DNA of 64,000 bases. Source: Dicaeum eximium (lineage: Eukaryota > Chordata > Aves > Passeriformes > Dicaeidae). The notes beneath the pieces were generated by a model. It ran no database searches and was not told the DNA's origin. It worked only from the letters and a program-made list of their open reading frames with translations. Shown in pieces: positions 1 through 13,500 of the stretch. Position numbers and translations under genes: made by a program. Positions within the stretch are counted from its first letter, which is position 1. Each line of letters starts with the position of its first letter. The stretch lies in assembly GCA_013396995.1 (NCBI GenBank), contig VWZP01008598.1, positions 959,382 to 1,023,381 of the forward strand. The letters run 5' to 3'.

Positions 1-3000
1 TCCTTATCTTAAAGATCATTATGACTACAGGCCTTTACTTAACAAATATTTGTAAGCTCCTCAAGTCTACTACAGACACACCACACCTATGTTCCTGCAT
101 CTGTCTTCATGCTTATGTCACTGTCTTGAAATGTCACAAATGGGAATAAACCGGGGTCAGGGGAATCACTAAAATGCCACCATCCATCCCAGAGGAAAGA
201 GAACCACCTGCTAATTTCCTCATTAGCAAAGGAAAAGCAAATACAGCAAATCCATAGCAGACCTTGAAGTGTTACCTCTTTATGCTAAGCACCTTGACAT
301 TTATTGAATTAAGATGAACAAGCTTGAAGATTTACTGCTGAGAAGTTTGCAACACTTGACAAAGTAATCTGCCAATAAAATGCAGTCAGAATTGCTTTGG
401 CTAATTCAATCTCACTTCAAATGTTCAAGTTATAGCTTACACCCTGCATGTTAAACATATCATGTGCTTTTATGGTTTCTCAGTTTTTACACATAAAAAT
501 CCCCCAGACTTCTGAAGCTTGTACTAGACACCTTGTTTCCTTATATCCTTTCAAAGAAATCAGCCTCACCTAACAGAAAATATGAACTACTTCCTACATA
601 CAAGAAAAGCCAAACACTGCAAAATTTGCAGCAAAAGTTGTATTACAGGAACTCAAACTTTACTACTGCACCTAAGGCCACACTTACACTTTTACTGGAA
701 ACAGCTATGCTCAGAAAAATTGCCCTCATTTGTAAGCAGTTATTATGGGCTTAATTGCAAGTATAGACTTATAAAGAGGTTTATAAATTCTATTATTGCA
801 CACATTGTTCCACAACTTGGCAAAACCAAGACTGGTTTTCTAAACACCAGTGGCTATCCCCTCCTCCCAGGCAGTTAGCACAGGTTCCTCTTTTAGCCCT
901 CCTGAATGAAAACCTCAAGGCAGATGGACTGAATGCTAATCAGCAAATAGATGCTATTACCTGTAACCCTTGACAGGACCTTCTGATTTAGTATTTTTTT
1001 TGGAAAGAAATTGAGTTCACATGTTGCCAGACTGCCCCATAATATGAATGAAAGCTCAGTAAATGGGAACAACTGGGAGATGTACTTAAAAAATAAATTT
1101 AAATCATAGCTAAAACTGAATCGCACATGCAACCATGTAGCTCACAAGTGAGACTTGCTAGCCAGTAACACTTGTGCTAATTGCCCAACTAACATCAAAC
1201 GGAAAACAGAAAAAGCTTATTTATATTCCCTCCCAGGGAAAGGCACACAATTCTATAAAAAATGTGCAGTAAAGTGTCTATATAATTATCTGACACTTCT
1301 GGTCTTCAGAACCTTTTTAAATACTCAGAGAGTCATCAAGAGGTGGTAGAATAGAAGGGCCCTGAGAACAGGCAGCTTCATCACTGTGACTTCCATCCAC
1401 AAGGAATAAGAAAGTATTATGGTACCAGAGAAAAGGTATAGGGAGAAAGCAGCTCCAATACTTCATACGAGTATATATAATCCTGAATTAGGCTATCAAA
1501 GCAGTAATTTTAAAACCTGAATGCAGAATACTTCCCCAGTTTCAAGGAGCTGTTTTGCATGATCACTGTTGCTGGCCTTGGGTATCTCAAAGTTTTTTTG
1601 AAGACAAAGCATCTAATTATAGGGGTATAATTTATATACAATCCAGAAAGGAAACAAACCTCCCTTCTACCCTTTTCCTCCAAACTTTAGGGTCTGTCTT
1701 CTCACACCCAGAATTGGGAGTGAGGAAGTAAGCTTTATTCACCCAAACAGGAACACACCCAAACCAATTTTTTCCTTATATTCTATTTCATATATATCTG
1801 TATTAATGCTTTTGGCTCTAGCTTCCTTACATGGAGCCTTGCTGTTGCTGTTCACTTCTTTTCCCTTCAGCTGCAGAAGCATTGTTTCATCTACAGCCAA
1901 ACAGCACTTTTTAGTCCTCAACTCCTCATATAGCCCTAAAGCAGCCACCAGTAAGTCAAGAGATATTTCACTGACCCCATCAAAACACAGTGCTGGTTTG
2001 CCAACCAGTGCAGCAGCATTAATACAAAATAGCAGAGAAGCTCCCCCTTCCAGAGCCAAAGCTGAGAACTCTAATATTAGTGCCTTGGAATATAATTACT
2101 GGGAGCAATCCATTAACTCTGCTATTAGGGAGGGACAAAAAATTAGTTCTGTTCGATTCTATTAATGAAGCCCACTCAAGAAACCTGAAAGAGTCTATGT
2201 AAAATTATGCAATTTTTGCAACCAGACTTCTACCCTCAGAGATTTCATAGCCCACTGAATAAATTTTATTTACAATTCTAACATTGGTCCATTGACCCAG
2301 GCAGCAATATGCTGCAGAGTATGGTTAGGCTATTTTGAGTAGTATTTTGGCAAGTACACATGAATGTCTTAAAAGAAACGGAATTTAGTATCTCTGGATC
2401 TTAAAATCCTGACAATGAAGGATGACACAGAATATAGCAAACACACTCCTACATGAAATGCATCATTATATAACAGATCTCATGAGACTTCATACAAAAC
2501 AACATATTTGAGCATCCTTTTGCATACAAGTTTTATATAACAGTAAATATATCAGTACTACTGAAAAAATAAAATAAAAAAATCCCACAACATTGCAGCT
2601 TTTACGTCATCTTTATCTTTTTCACTTGCTTCTTTCCATAATCACTCCTGGATTGGACCTAGAGCATAGATGAAACACTGTTTTACAACTTCAGTGCATT
2701 TAACTGAGAAGGATCAACATTAGACAGCTACTACATTCCGCATATCCTCAAACAAGAAGTGCCAAGAAAAACATGTCTGTGACAAGGCAGAAAGCATTTT
2801 GAATTCATCCTGTTCAGAGCATACACAAAAGTGCTTAGTTTTGATTTATGGTCAAATAAATTAGCTGACTACTAATTAGCAGGGTTAGAACTGAGATATT
2901 AAGAAACGTGTTCTGAAAGGCAAGCTAGAGTAGTTTCAACAAGCTTGAGTAGATAAATTATCAACATAGTACAAGTCATAGTCATTATGCATAAACTCAA

Positions 3001-6000
3001 ATATGCCCAAGAGCAAACAGAGACATGCTGAAAAAAACCCTAAAAACCACCCAAAAACCTTTCAAAAACAGCATTTCAAAACAACTTATATAAGCATGTA
3101 AAAAAGGGAAGGTTTTACTGCATTTTAGCAAAACGTATATTTTATATTTAAAAGGTTACCAACAAAGTATTCAAAATTTTCTTTGCTACTTTGTAAGACT
3201 CTTAAAAAAACCCGCCAAAACACAGAACCATAATCTCCATATCCAGGTTTTGTTTATTAAAAAAATACAAAATCCAAACACTGCTCTCGAGGTTTCTATA
3301 GCTAAATGAGATTGGGATCACATGGCTCAAAAGAGCTAATGAGGGCAAAGACCTTCAGAATAGCTTCCATATATTCTTTTCAGCCCTCTGTAGTTTTAGA
3401 CAGAGACTTCAGATTCAAACACCCTTTGAAAGCAGTAAATTGAACCAACTTCTCAGTGAGTTGCAAGGCAAAAGTGAGAAAACCCTTCAGAACAGCATCG
3501 GTCAACACATCCATAGAATGACGGTGAGCCAATGGATCACTACATCTGTGCAAGAAACAATCCTGCACTTAACGTATTACAGTGCCTGTCTTTGTAAGAC
3601 ATGAATCACACGAGTCAGATGAAGAGTTACCCTGAGGATTACTGCGTGGATTTAGTGGTACTTGATGACAGAAAGGGCAGGACCAAAACACTTCTAAGGC
3701 TTCAACAGCAAACACCCACCAGCTTGCATGTAACAAAAGCAGCAAAAAAATCTTCTGATGAAAGAGGTAGAGAGAATTCATGCTTTCAAAAATTCCATAT
3801 GATACAATATTCAAAGCATTTCCAAAAAGCTCAAGTAGAATATAGGGAATTGCATTAATTCTGAACAGTGCCTATGCAAAATGTCACAGGCACACCTGAC
3901 TCAAGATAGGTCACAAGCCTCCTTTTACAAATCTGCTTTGTAACAATCTATTAAGTGGCAACTCATTTATCCTAATCTTCTAGGGAAACATGGAACATTC
4001 CACCTCTACTTCACACAATTTCACAATCCCAAAGTGACCTCACCTCAAAGTTTGATGAAAAAATGCTGTGGTATTCAGCAGATTCAAGATAAGAGAAATC
4101 CTTGTGGGGTGTGGGGTACCATCTGACAACCTCTTTTGGCATACTGCAAGAGGCTGAACAGAAATTCACTTGTTAGCAGATCCAGGCAAGGAAGAAGGTT
4201 CTCCATGAGCCACAGCCCTCTGCTGCTCCTGCCCACCTTCTCACCAGCCAGTCACATGGTTTCCAGTTCTTCAGCAGCACCCAGTGCTAAATCTGAATCA
4301 TGGGATTCAAACCAAGAGGGCAGCATACAGTAGGTACATCTGTCCCAGTCACATTTTTCCACCTTTTTATCCATGGAAATTCAATTACTAATTATTTTTG
4401 CACATGAAAATTTACATCTCAACACTAAGAACAATACAAGAAGTCTCCTCTGTCTCCTGTTTTCACCTTCCCCTTTGGTACTTTCCCACCTTCACACCCA
4501 GCATATCAAGTTGTCACTTTCTCCAAGAACAGCTCAAAGAACCACAGCTTTTGCTTGCTGCTAGAAGCAGATAAAGCTATACATATGTTTTGACATATGC
4601 AGGCACTTTGTCAGAATATGTGAAAAAAGCTAAAAGTGGTTTTTGAACAGTAAGTAATAAAAAGCCCTCCGGAAAAGGTCCAGAGTGCATCAACAAAAAA
4701 GCTGCAGCCAGAAACATCAGAAACAAGACCACTACAATTTACTGGGCCTGAAAGAATGCTAAATACACTCAACAGTACTGCTATGACACAGCAGCTTGGA
4801 CTAAACAGGTAGAAAGGTAGGCAAGAGACAGCCCTCGATCTTCCATTCTCAGAAACAAACATATTCAAGATATAATTTAACCAAGAAGTCACATGTGAAC
4901 ATCTACAGAAACAAAAACAGTCTTTCTAGTTATCTTAGTCCTAGCTGGAAAATAAAAATTCCTCAGGTTTTTTTTTTAAGGTTTATTTTTAAATAATTAT
5001 TATAAGGGCACTTCATTTAAAGGCTTCTCACTGTATCAAGAAAACCCAGCCGAGTTGACATATTTTTGCATCTCCATGCAGCAGAATTTACCATAGAACT
5101 TCACCTACAAAGAGGCTTTATACAAAAACAAAAAAAGGCGGATCAGCATACTGAGGCTGCAGATTATTACAAGTAAGAGGACCTGCACATTTATGCTTCC
5201 TTGTAATAAATAGGTAACATTAACTGAGTTGTCCATGTCAGATTATACTACTCGTATATGTGACAGCAATATCTGACATGAAAAAACCCAGGTGCTTTAA
5301 CAGGATAGATACTTTATGGGGAAATATACAGCAATTACTGCCAATATAAATGGGGCATATACACCCATCTCTCTAAAAGACACCGCAATCTGCAGTATTA
5401 CTGTGTCAAAATCGATCTTTTATCTTTCTGTTGAGTTAAAAGTGCTAAGAGGCTCTCTCTTCTTACCCAAGAAGAGCCAGCCTCAAACCTCATCTGAAGT
5501 GCGTGGATAGTAGATTTGTTAGAATAGTACATTTAGGTTTTTTTGCATGAACAAAAACAAGCAGCTTAAGATGTGACACTTCTCTGGAATGTGACTCTTC
5601 TACTTTACTTGCAAAGGTGTAGTTCTCAGCAGCTGGAGAATTAGGAAGCAGTATTCAGATCAATATTAAAAACCTACAAATAACATAATGAAAAAAGCAA
5701 AGCCAAAAAAATAAATCCCATCATTTTATTAATGTTTGGATATGGGCACTTTCTCAAGAAAGAGCACAATCTGTGAAAGTGTTCCATAAAGCACAAATAT
5801 GAAGAGAACATAGAAATTATGAAAAGTCTCACAAAAACTATCGAATGCAGTAAGAAAAGAATCATCTTTACCGAGGCTAGAGCTCTAACCTGAGTGCTTA
5901 TTTTTGCATTTGGCAAGTTGAGGATACCCTGACCGTGTGCTATATCTACATCAAACCACTCAGAAATATGCAAACAAGTAAAAAACCACAACATGTTTAG

Positions 6001-7129
6001 TGAAGTAGTGAAGCATGGCTACTGGGCTTTTCTTTATATTATTATTATTATTTCATTGTAATAATTTACTTATTTAAATATTAATCACACTCAACATGCA
6101 CTGAATTGATTTTTTTCTTTAAGCTGACAGCAGGAGTTTTAAGGAAACTGGTAAGTACACATATTGACAAAAACACCCTTATTTAAGTAGGCAGAAAACT
6201 TCTCTTTATCTGCCAGCAGTTCATCTTGCTAGTAACACCGAAGCCTTTGTCTCCCTGCTTTTCAGTGACACAAAAAAAATCCAAAAAAAGATGCAATAAC
6301 GTCAGTTTTAAGATGCTAGAAGAATAAGATACTCAATTATGGATTTACTCACTAATTGCATTACCTTTTCTGTAGCAGTTTATTAAAAAAACAAACATCA
6401 AGAAGGGTCTTCACAATCTGCATATTCAAATTAGTGTAATTCAAATAAGAACTGTCATTTTATGCCATTTAATCAAATGCTAATTTCTACTTATTTCCAT
6501 CTCTTTTGAGGCACCTCTATTTCATCTCTGGCTAAAAAATCTGCTTTTGGGTAAAATATTTTCACTTTCTCATTAACCCAATACTGTGAGTGGCCTAACT
6601 TCACCTGATTAGCAACTGCAAAGCATGTCAGGACACAAATTTAGCCACAGAGCAATTCTAAAAGGTATTAGATTCACAAAGATTTTAGAGTCCTATCAAA
6701 CTATCAACATCTTCCATCTTCCTGAGCTCTGCTTCTGGTTGAAATGGTATAAAAGCATTTCTGCAGTTCAGCCTTTTTTGAGCCAAAACAAATCACCGCA
6801 ATGGTAAAATAACAATGCTGAATGGCAAAGATAGCTTTGCAGCATTCTCATCCATATGATGAATCTCTACATAACAATGCTGTCTCTGGAAAGGCTTGGA
6901 CAACTGAGTCCTTAAACTGATTTGACAGAAACATTTGTCAAGTAATTTTAATAATCAGACTGGAGAGCCTATGTTTCACCACAAGTTCAGGAACGCAACT
7001 GACACCAGACCACTATCATTGTGTGTGACTCTGAAATGAGACCTTGCTTATTTTATCTAACCCAGCATCCTCCTCTGGAGAGAGGACAACAGCAGATGTT
7101 CAAGAGAAACCACACAAAGTACTTTGAAC

Positions 7130-7194
7130 AGTGGTTGGACCAGATGACTTTTGAGAGATTCTATCCAAAAAACAATTCCATGATTCTGTAGAAA
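7130..7194 (+). mobile_element. CR1 3'-end fragment
   Basis: GTTGGACCAGATGACTTTTG is followed by GAGATTCTATCC and AATTCCATGATTCTG. This matches the conserved end of avian CR1 elements (usually GGTTGGACTAGATGATC, then ATTCTATGATTCT). The orientation is plus, so antisense to SEPTIN7. About 65 bases are recognisable; the preceding 100 bases (an AACCCAGCATCCTCCTCTGG stretch) may be another old repeat that I cannot name. Confidence 0.65.
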
Positions 7195-7431
7195 GGCATG
7201 CAAGCAAAAAGTGATGCTTCCTTGCAAGATCACTTGCCTCCCAAAGTTATGGTGCTAGTTGACAGTAATCTTTATTTTGACCTCTTTACAACATGTGTTT
7301 TTGAAAAGTTATAAATAGTAAACAAGAAACTATCAACAGCCAGGCCCACACACTATTAAACTCAAAATTTATTTCTCAAAAACCAAAGGCATGGACTTCA
7401 GCGAGGCACAAACTTCATACAAGAAATGGCT

Positions 7432-7501
7432 GCTTAACATTTACTTGCATTTATTTATTTATTTATAAATGCTTAGCATTTATTTGCTTAACATTTATTT
7501 G
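7432..7501. repeat. degenerate TTTA-rich tandem repeat
   Basis: GCTTAACATTTACTTG, GCTTAGCATTTATTTG and GCTTAACATTTATTTG recur within 70 bases around a pure (ATTT)n core. It looks like a small microsatellite that has duplicated its flank. Confidence 0.6.
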
Positions 7502-10500
7502 AAACCTCTTAAATTAGCTCTATAAATGAAGAGTCAAGAAATTGCAGGAGGCACAAAACTGGAGACCTCTTCATCCATCTCTACAGAGAGCTGTTTTCTC
7601 CAAATTAGTACCATGACATTATTTCAGCTGCTGTCATTATGATGATCCTCCTTCTGATTTCCTACTTATCCTGTTGTCTGTATCTTTGCCTGGTCTTAGT
7701 CAGCCACTCAACACCATTTAACAGGCACCAGAAATACAATTAGAGCACTCTACACTGTGCCCTAAAAGCAAATTACTTCTTATAAATGAAGTTTATTTAC
7801 AGAAAAAAGACCAAATAGAAAACTTCAGATGAGTGCCAAAATAGGGAACAAGAATGAATATATATACACACACAATGCCTAGAAGTTTGTCTGTTGATTA
7901 CATAGCACAGCTGCTGCCTTGAATGGTAGGTCTCAACTCCTTTCTAATTAGACAGGTATATAAAAATGTTATGCAACTGGTTGTAGAATAAATGCATTTA
8001 CTGCTACTTAAAGCAGAAGCTGTTTTTGAGTAGAACGTCAAACAGTCCAAGTATCTGCAAAGCTCATAAACTACTTCCTCTGGGTTAGTTTTATTTTATT
8101 CAGCTGTCTGAATGCTTGCCATTTGACATAAATCGACCAAAGCAGATAAATTCACAGTCAAATAACAATTTGGACACTGTCCTCAGTTCAAACCACAGCC
8201 AAACAGTATCTAAAAATCACATTCTTTTCCTTATTGTAGACCGAAATAGCTGTGATAATTCAAGCCAAACTGTTTCAATTTGCCAAATATTTAAAGCTAA
8301 AATCTGGCCCAATCATCCAGATCTCAACTAATTTCTCTGCATTCAGTCACTAAAAAGTATCTGATAATACAATGACTTCACTATTAAACAATAGTGGCTA
8401 AAAGGATCAAATTGTACAGAGTAAGAACAGTATTTCAGAAACACAGCATGTTTTTCTTCTCATGAACACGCATTCAGTTTTTCAGCCACTAGACAGTGTT
8501 AGTCTATTAACTGGATTAGTAAGCACCATGCATTATTGGATTAAGGTCTACCTGTATTGAAGCAGAAGAGGGTATTGCAAAGTCACTGACAGAAGACATT
8601 GTCCTGCAGTGTTAATTGGTTAAGTTTTTTAGTTTCAGTTACTCAGAAAGAAATAGGAGACAATATATATCCTTGAAATAATAATTCAAATCAAAATTTT
8701 ACTTACTCTAAGAGAGCAATAGAATAAAAATTGAAAAATTCCAGCACAACTTTACAGAATAAGCAAATGCAAAATGCTATTTTTATTGATAAAGTAACCT
8801 TTATACAGAAGGAGTTTTGACAGAGCAACCAAGATCATGCTCTTCAAGGTCTGACTTTGCAGGAGTTTCACTCAAATTAATCAGTGCATCACAAATACTG
8901 CCATGGAACATGGGTGCAGTGTGGGACAAGTGTCTTGTGTCCTGCTCAAACCAACCTCTGCACCAGTTCCCTCACAGGCTTCGGAGTACATGGAAACAAG
9001 TTGGCTGGGATTTTGTTTAAAGCTAGTTTCTTCTGCATCTGAAGATTGCTACTAACAAGGTAACTGCTGGCTTTTTCAGAGCTGAGAGTGTCATACACTG
9101 GACCTATATAAAGATATGATATGATTTCTTTTCATAACTACCATTCCTGAGAGCACTGAAGAATGGTTAGCCATAAACCAGTGCAAACATCACAAAGGTT
9201 TTTACATTCCCCAAGTATTTGGCCAGAAGTCTGAAGATACAAGGTGAGAATCTGGTGACCAAGATGTTCAGAAGGGACATTCCCTTCAAAATAATTACAA
9301 TAAACTTGAACATTACTTTATGCTGCTAACCTATCAAGCAAAGCACCATCACACTTCATCCAAGAGCCAAGAAAACTTGTCTTCAGGTCCTTAAAAATCC
9401 CCCTGTGTTTTATTTTGTTACTCAGTCCTACGTGAAGAGAGGGTATTTTTCCTGTAGGGCATTACACGAATTGCTTAAAGACTTGTTTGACAGACTGTGC
9501 CAATGTCATGTAAAGCATTTTCTGGGATGACAAAAAGAAAACAAACCAAATCATTTCATCAGTGTCAGATGAAAACAGCTAATAAGGAAAACAGCAGAAC
9601 AAAAAATAAGCGGAAACCGACAATAAACTGTCTCATCCATCAAACCAAGGAAGAACAGATGGTAAAAGAGAATTGCTGACTTTTGAGACAAAGAGGCTTA
9701 CTCTCACAAAACCTACAGCTCCCCTTAAACTCTTCAGCGTGGGACAGAAACTTTAACAATGTCTTGTCATCAGAAAAATCATAGAGATGTAAAGGCAAAT
9801 TAACGCATCACAGTTTAACACAGGGAGGAAGCAAATGTTTTACAGATTTACATCATAGGGTCCAAGGAGACAGTCATAGATGAAATATCAACCAACTCTT
9901 TACCAGATTATTACATCACAGGTGAACCACTCATATCTTTCATGAGCCAAACTTGGAATATTCTTGAGATTCCTCCCTATCATGCTTGTGAATACAACAC
10001 ATAATATTTCTGTTTTGAAAGACAGAAGACAGAGGCAATGTGCATGAAGACAAGAACAACCGATGGATGTGTGCAGTGAACGCCCTTTGTTACGTCATGC
10101 CATTTTATATCTTATCAAGCATCAGCAACTGCTTATTGGATAATTATATACTTCAGCAGTGGTTTGTTTCTCAGTTGTTCAGTTTAACACAATGCTCATG
10201 ATCCTGTATTGAAAAGTGTTTCACAGACATCCAACAACTTCTTTCCACTTCAGACCACTGAATACAATTTTTTCACTATCTGAGCAACAGAAAATGGATC
10301 CAAAATTCTGGATTAGCCCATAAATTCAAAATTCAACATGTAATGACCTCAGACTTAAAAGGCAGTGCTGTTTGCAGTTTGAGATGCCACCTGGGAATGC
10401 TCCAGATTCTTTTCAAAAATGCAAGCTGTCACCTTATACAGAAAGCAACACCACTTCACATATCCTAAGCAGTAAAACAGCAGAGCCAGATGCTGTTAGA

Positions 10501-13500
10501 ACTGACACTTGATGTTTTTATACAGCCCATATTTATCTGTGTCCTTACACTGCATTGCTTCTCACTCCACGGAAGGCTGAGTTTAATTCCCTTCAATCAC
10601 AGACCATTTTTGCCCTTCTGAGGAAGCCTCTGTCCCATGAAACACATTTGTTTAGCCTTCACAGGAGGAGTTTCATGAGCAGAAGGACATGCATTAGAGC
10701 ATGCTCCTAGAGCACAGGAGCAGTTAGTTTGCATTAACTTTGACAGATGCGTGGTTCCAGTCCTAAGATAAACTTTCATTTCAAGTTTAACAGAGGAAAG
10801 GAACTATATTTAATGGCATTATTACAAACTTAACATAGCTTAAATCAACACTGACAAACTTAGTACTACTCTGAGATAGCGTGTAAGAGTTCTCAAATTT
10901 GTACTCTTGGCTAACCACCTACAGAGAAAAATCAGGATAAAAGTAAAGGATGACAAGAACTCAAACAGAAAAAAGTAATTTGATTAAATAGTCAGCTTCA
11001 GCAGCCTTTCTCCCCTCCAACCACTGATAAATCTAAATAGTCTGCCTTCAGTAGTGTATTATGGTAAAAATTACTGGAAAATACCATCAGATACACCATA
11101 AGAAGTGAGAAAAAGTTTTATTAAAAGATGGTCGTTCTCTTACTAAAGAGAAATTCAAGACAAGAGTATGGTATAAACTCTAATTTATCAGTAAATGTGC
11201 TCAGAACCTCTAGAGAAAAATATCCAAAATGAAACAGTTGCATATAACAATCATACTACATAAATACTGGAAAAGGAAGAAAAACTAACTGTTTCAAATG
11301 GATTGACAAGGAAGATCTGAACTGACTGTTGTGAAATCAGCCAGAGGGAAAACAATCATACTGAATCACATTTAATGGGTCGCATGGGTTTTACTACAAC
11401 TGGATATTTAGACCACAAATACTCCATCCAAGAATACCACTTTGGTTACAATATGAACCTATTCCTTAAAAAAGTTGCCAGCATTTCTTGATACAGCAGG
11501 CAAGACTAACATTTTCAGCCAACAAGAAATGAGAAGAAGTTGGAAATTCATACTGCATATTTATCTATACAAAAAACTGGCTCCTACTTTGACTCTCACT
11601 CTGGGCTTGTAGCAATGATGGCTTCACAAACCAGTGCTGCAGTATGGTGGCACCTGATTATCAGGGGCTAAGGAACTGGAAACAGTATTAATGTGACTTC
11701 TAACAGGTCACTGCTTACAAGATGTGCAGCATTTAGTTCACACCCTCCTCATGCACGTGACAGCTCAGGACAATCTGTTCAGTAGCATCAAAACAAGTGT
11801 TGGCCACCTGATAATCAATTTAAGAAATAAAACACCCATTAATTTGGTACCTTCTCCAAGATGCGTTCGAGTTCACACATTACTAATTATCGTTATTCTA
11901 ATATTAAAATGCCAGACTCATTCATTTCAGCTAAATTGTGGCCTACAACCTGTAATCAACAGGAACAAGGATCAGCTTCAAATGCTGATCTCACCATAAT
12001 GAACAAGCTTATGAGAAAAAACTCAATATCAACAGAGTAACTGTGTGTTTGTGTGCATGTACACACGTACCTGGATGTGTAAAATCAGCAAGCACATTTA
12101 GAAATAAAACAAAAAAAAAGTAAAGGTAGGAGAAGAAAAAAACACCTGGAAAAAATATTTATGTAGTTAGGAATACAGCAAAGATGGCCTGACGACAGCT
12201 AGTACTGTGACAGGATTGATATGTAGGGAACCACCTAGAAAATCCACAAAGCTTCAAAAGTGAAGATGACACCCACACAATGCAGAGCACAGTCCCTCAT
12301 TAGATGGTTTTTATGAAATTTCCTGAATTCATCTGTTAGAGATCCAGTAAAATAATTCACAGCATTTTTATGAGACTGACAAGAAAACAATATATAGAAC
12401 AGAATAGAAGAAAAAATAGTTTGCAACAGAATCATCACTTTTTTAAAAAAATAAAAGCCATTTAGATTACAGGCAGATTTTTGCCAAATTATGGGTTCAC
12501 ATCCACACACTTGGAAATATAAGTCTCTTCCCATAACAAACTTTGCTAGTAAACAAAGAATTTTAATAGATAAATTAAGATCTGACCAAAATACTGCCAC
12601 ATGAAACAGATCAGCTACGTTTACAATCACCAAAGCTTCCCAAAAATATTTCCTTTATTTTTCCAAGTAATATTTTAATATACTAAGACTTGGTACTTAA
12701 GGTTAGTTGTCAGAACTTGAGTCCTGTAACAGCAAGCATCCAATAAGAAGTACCTTACTGTAGTTGGTTTTCATATAATCTACTCAAGAAGCTTTGCACC
12801 CAAACACTTAATAAGAAAACAAAAATCCAAAGGCTCTTTAGAAGTTATCCAGTAAGCACTACAACTCCAATTAATGTAATTGCAAACAATTAAAAAATGA
12901 GAATTGAAGTTCAATCCTATTAAATGCCAACTTTAGCTCTGTTCATTAGAACCTTTAAGCTACTACACAGAGAGGAAAATGTTTAAAATGAGCTTAACAA
13001 AAATTAAGATTAATTTTTTTTCCTATTGAGTGATTAAAAGCCACTATGCTATAAGCAACTTGTGAAAGTATTTGAAAAGCTATGGTTTCTAGATAAGCTC
13101 AAATAGGTAGATTAACTGAATTTCCCTGACAGTAAGTTTCAACAACAACCCACTGTAAAAAGTTTCTCAGTTCCATCAGGTTGTAGACTTTGTGCAGGTT
13201 TCTTTTCCCAGCACTAGAAAAAAGAAACAGCAAAATACTACAAAAGAGGAAAAAGCAGCAAGTATGTTGCCAACTGTACAAAAGAAGGAGGGGGAAAAAT
13301 AAGAAAAAAAATCCATCCATAAACCAACAAAAAAGTATGAGAAGATTTTCTAACTGAAGCCAAGTACTCACATGAATTGTACACATGAAGTGTACTTCAA
13401 GCTCCCATCTGAAAGTAACTCACTGGAAAAGCATGCAGGCCAGTAAACTCACTGTTAAGTTACTGATCTTTCACATCTTGGAGAGACACTTATCTCCTCA

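Noticed and set aside
12235..12633. 132-codon minus-strand frame
   Set aside because: Phe/Leu/Cys-rich product of AT-rich DNA; no support.
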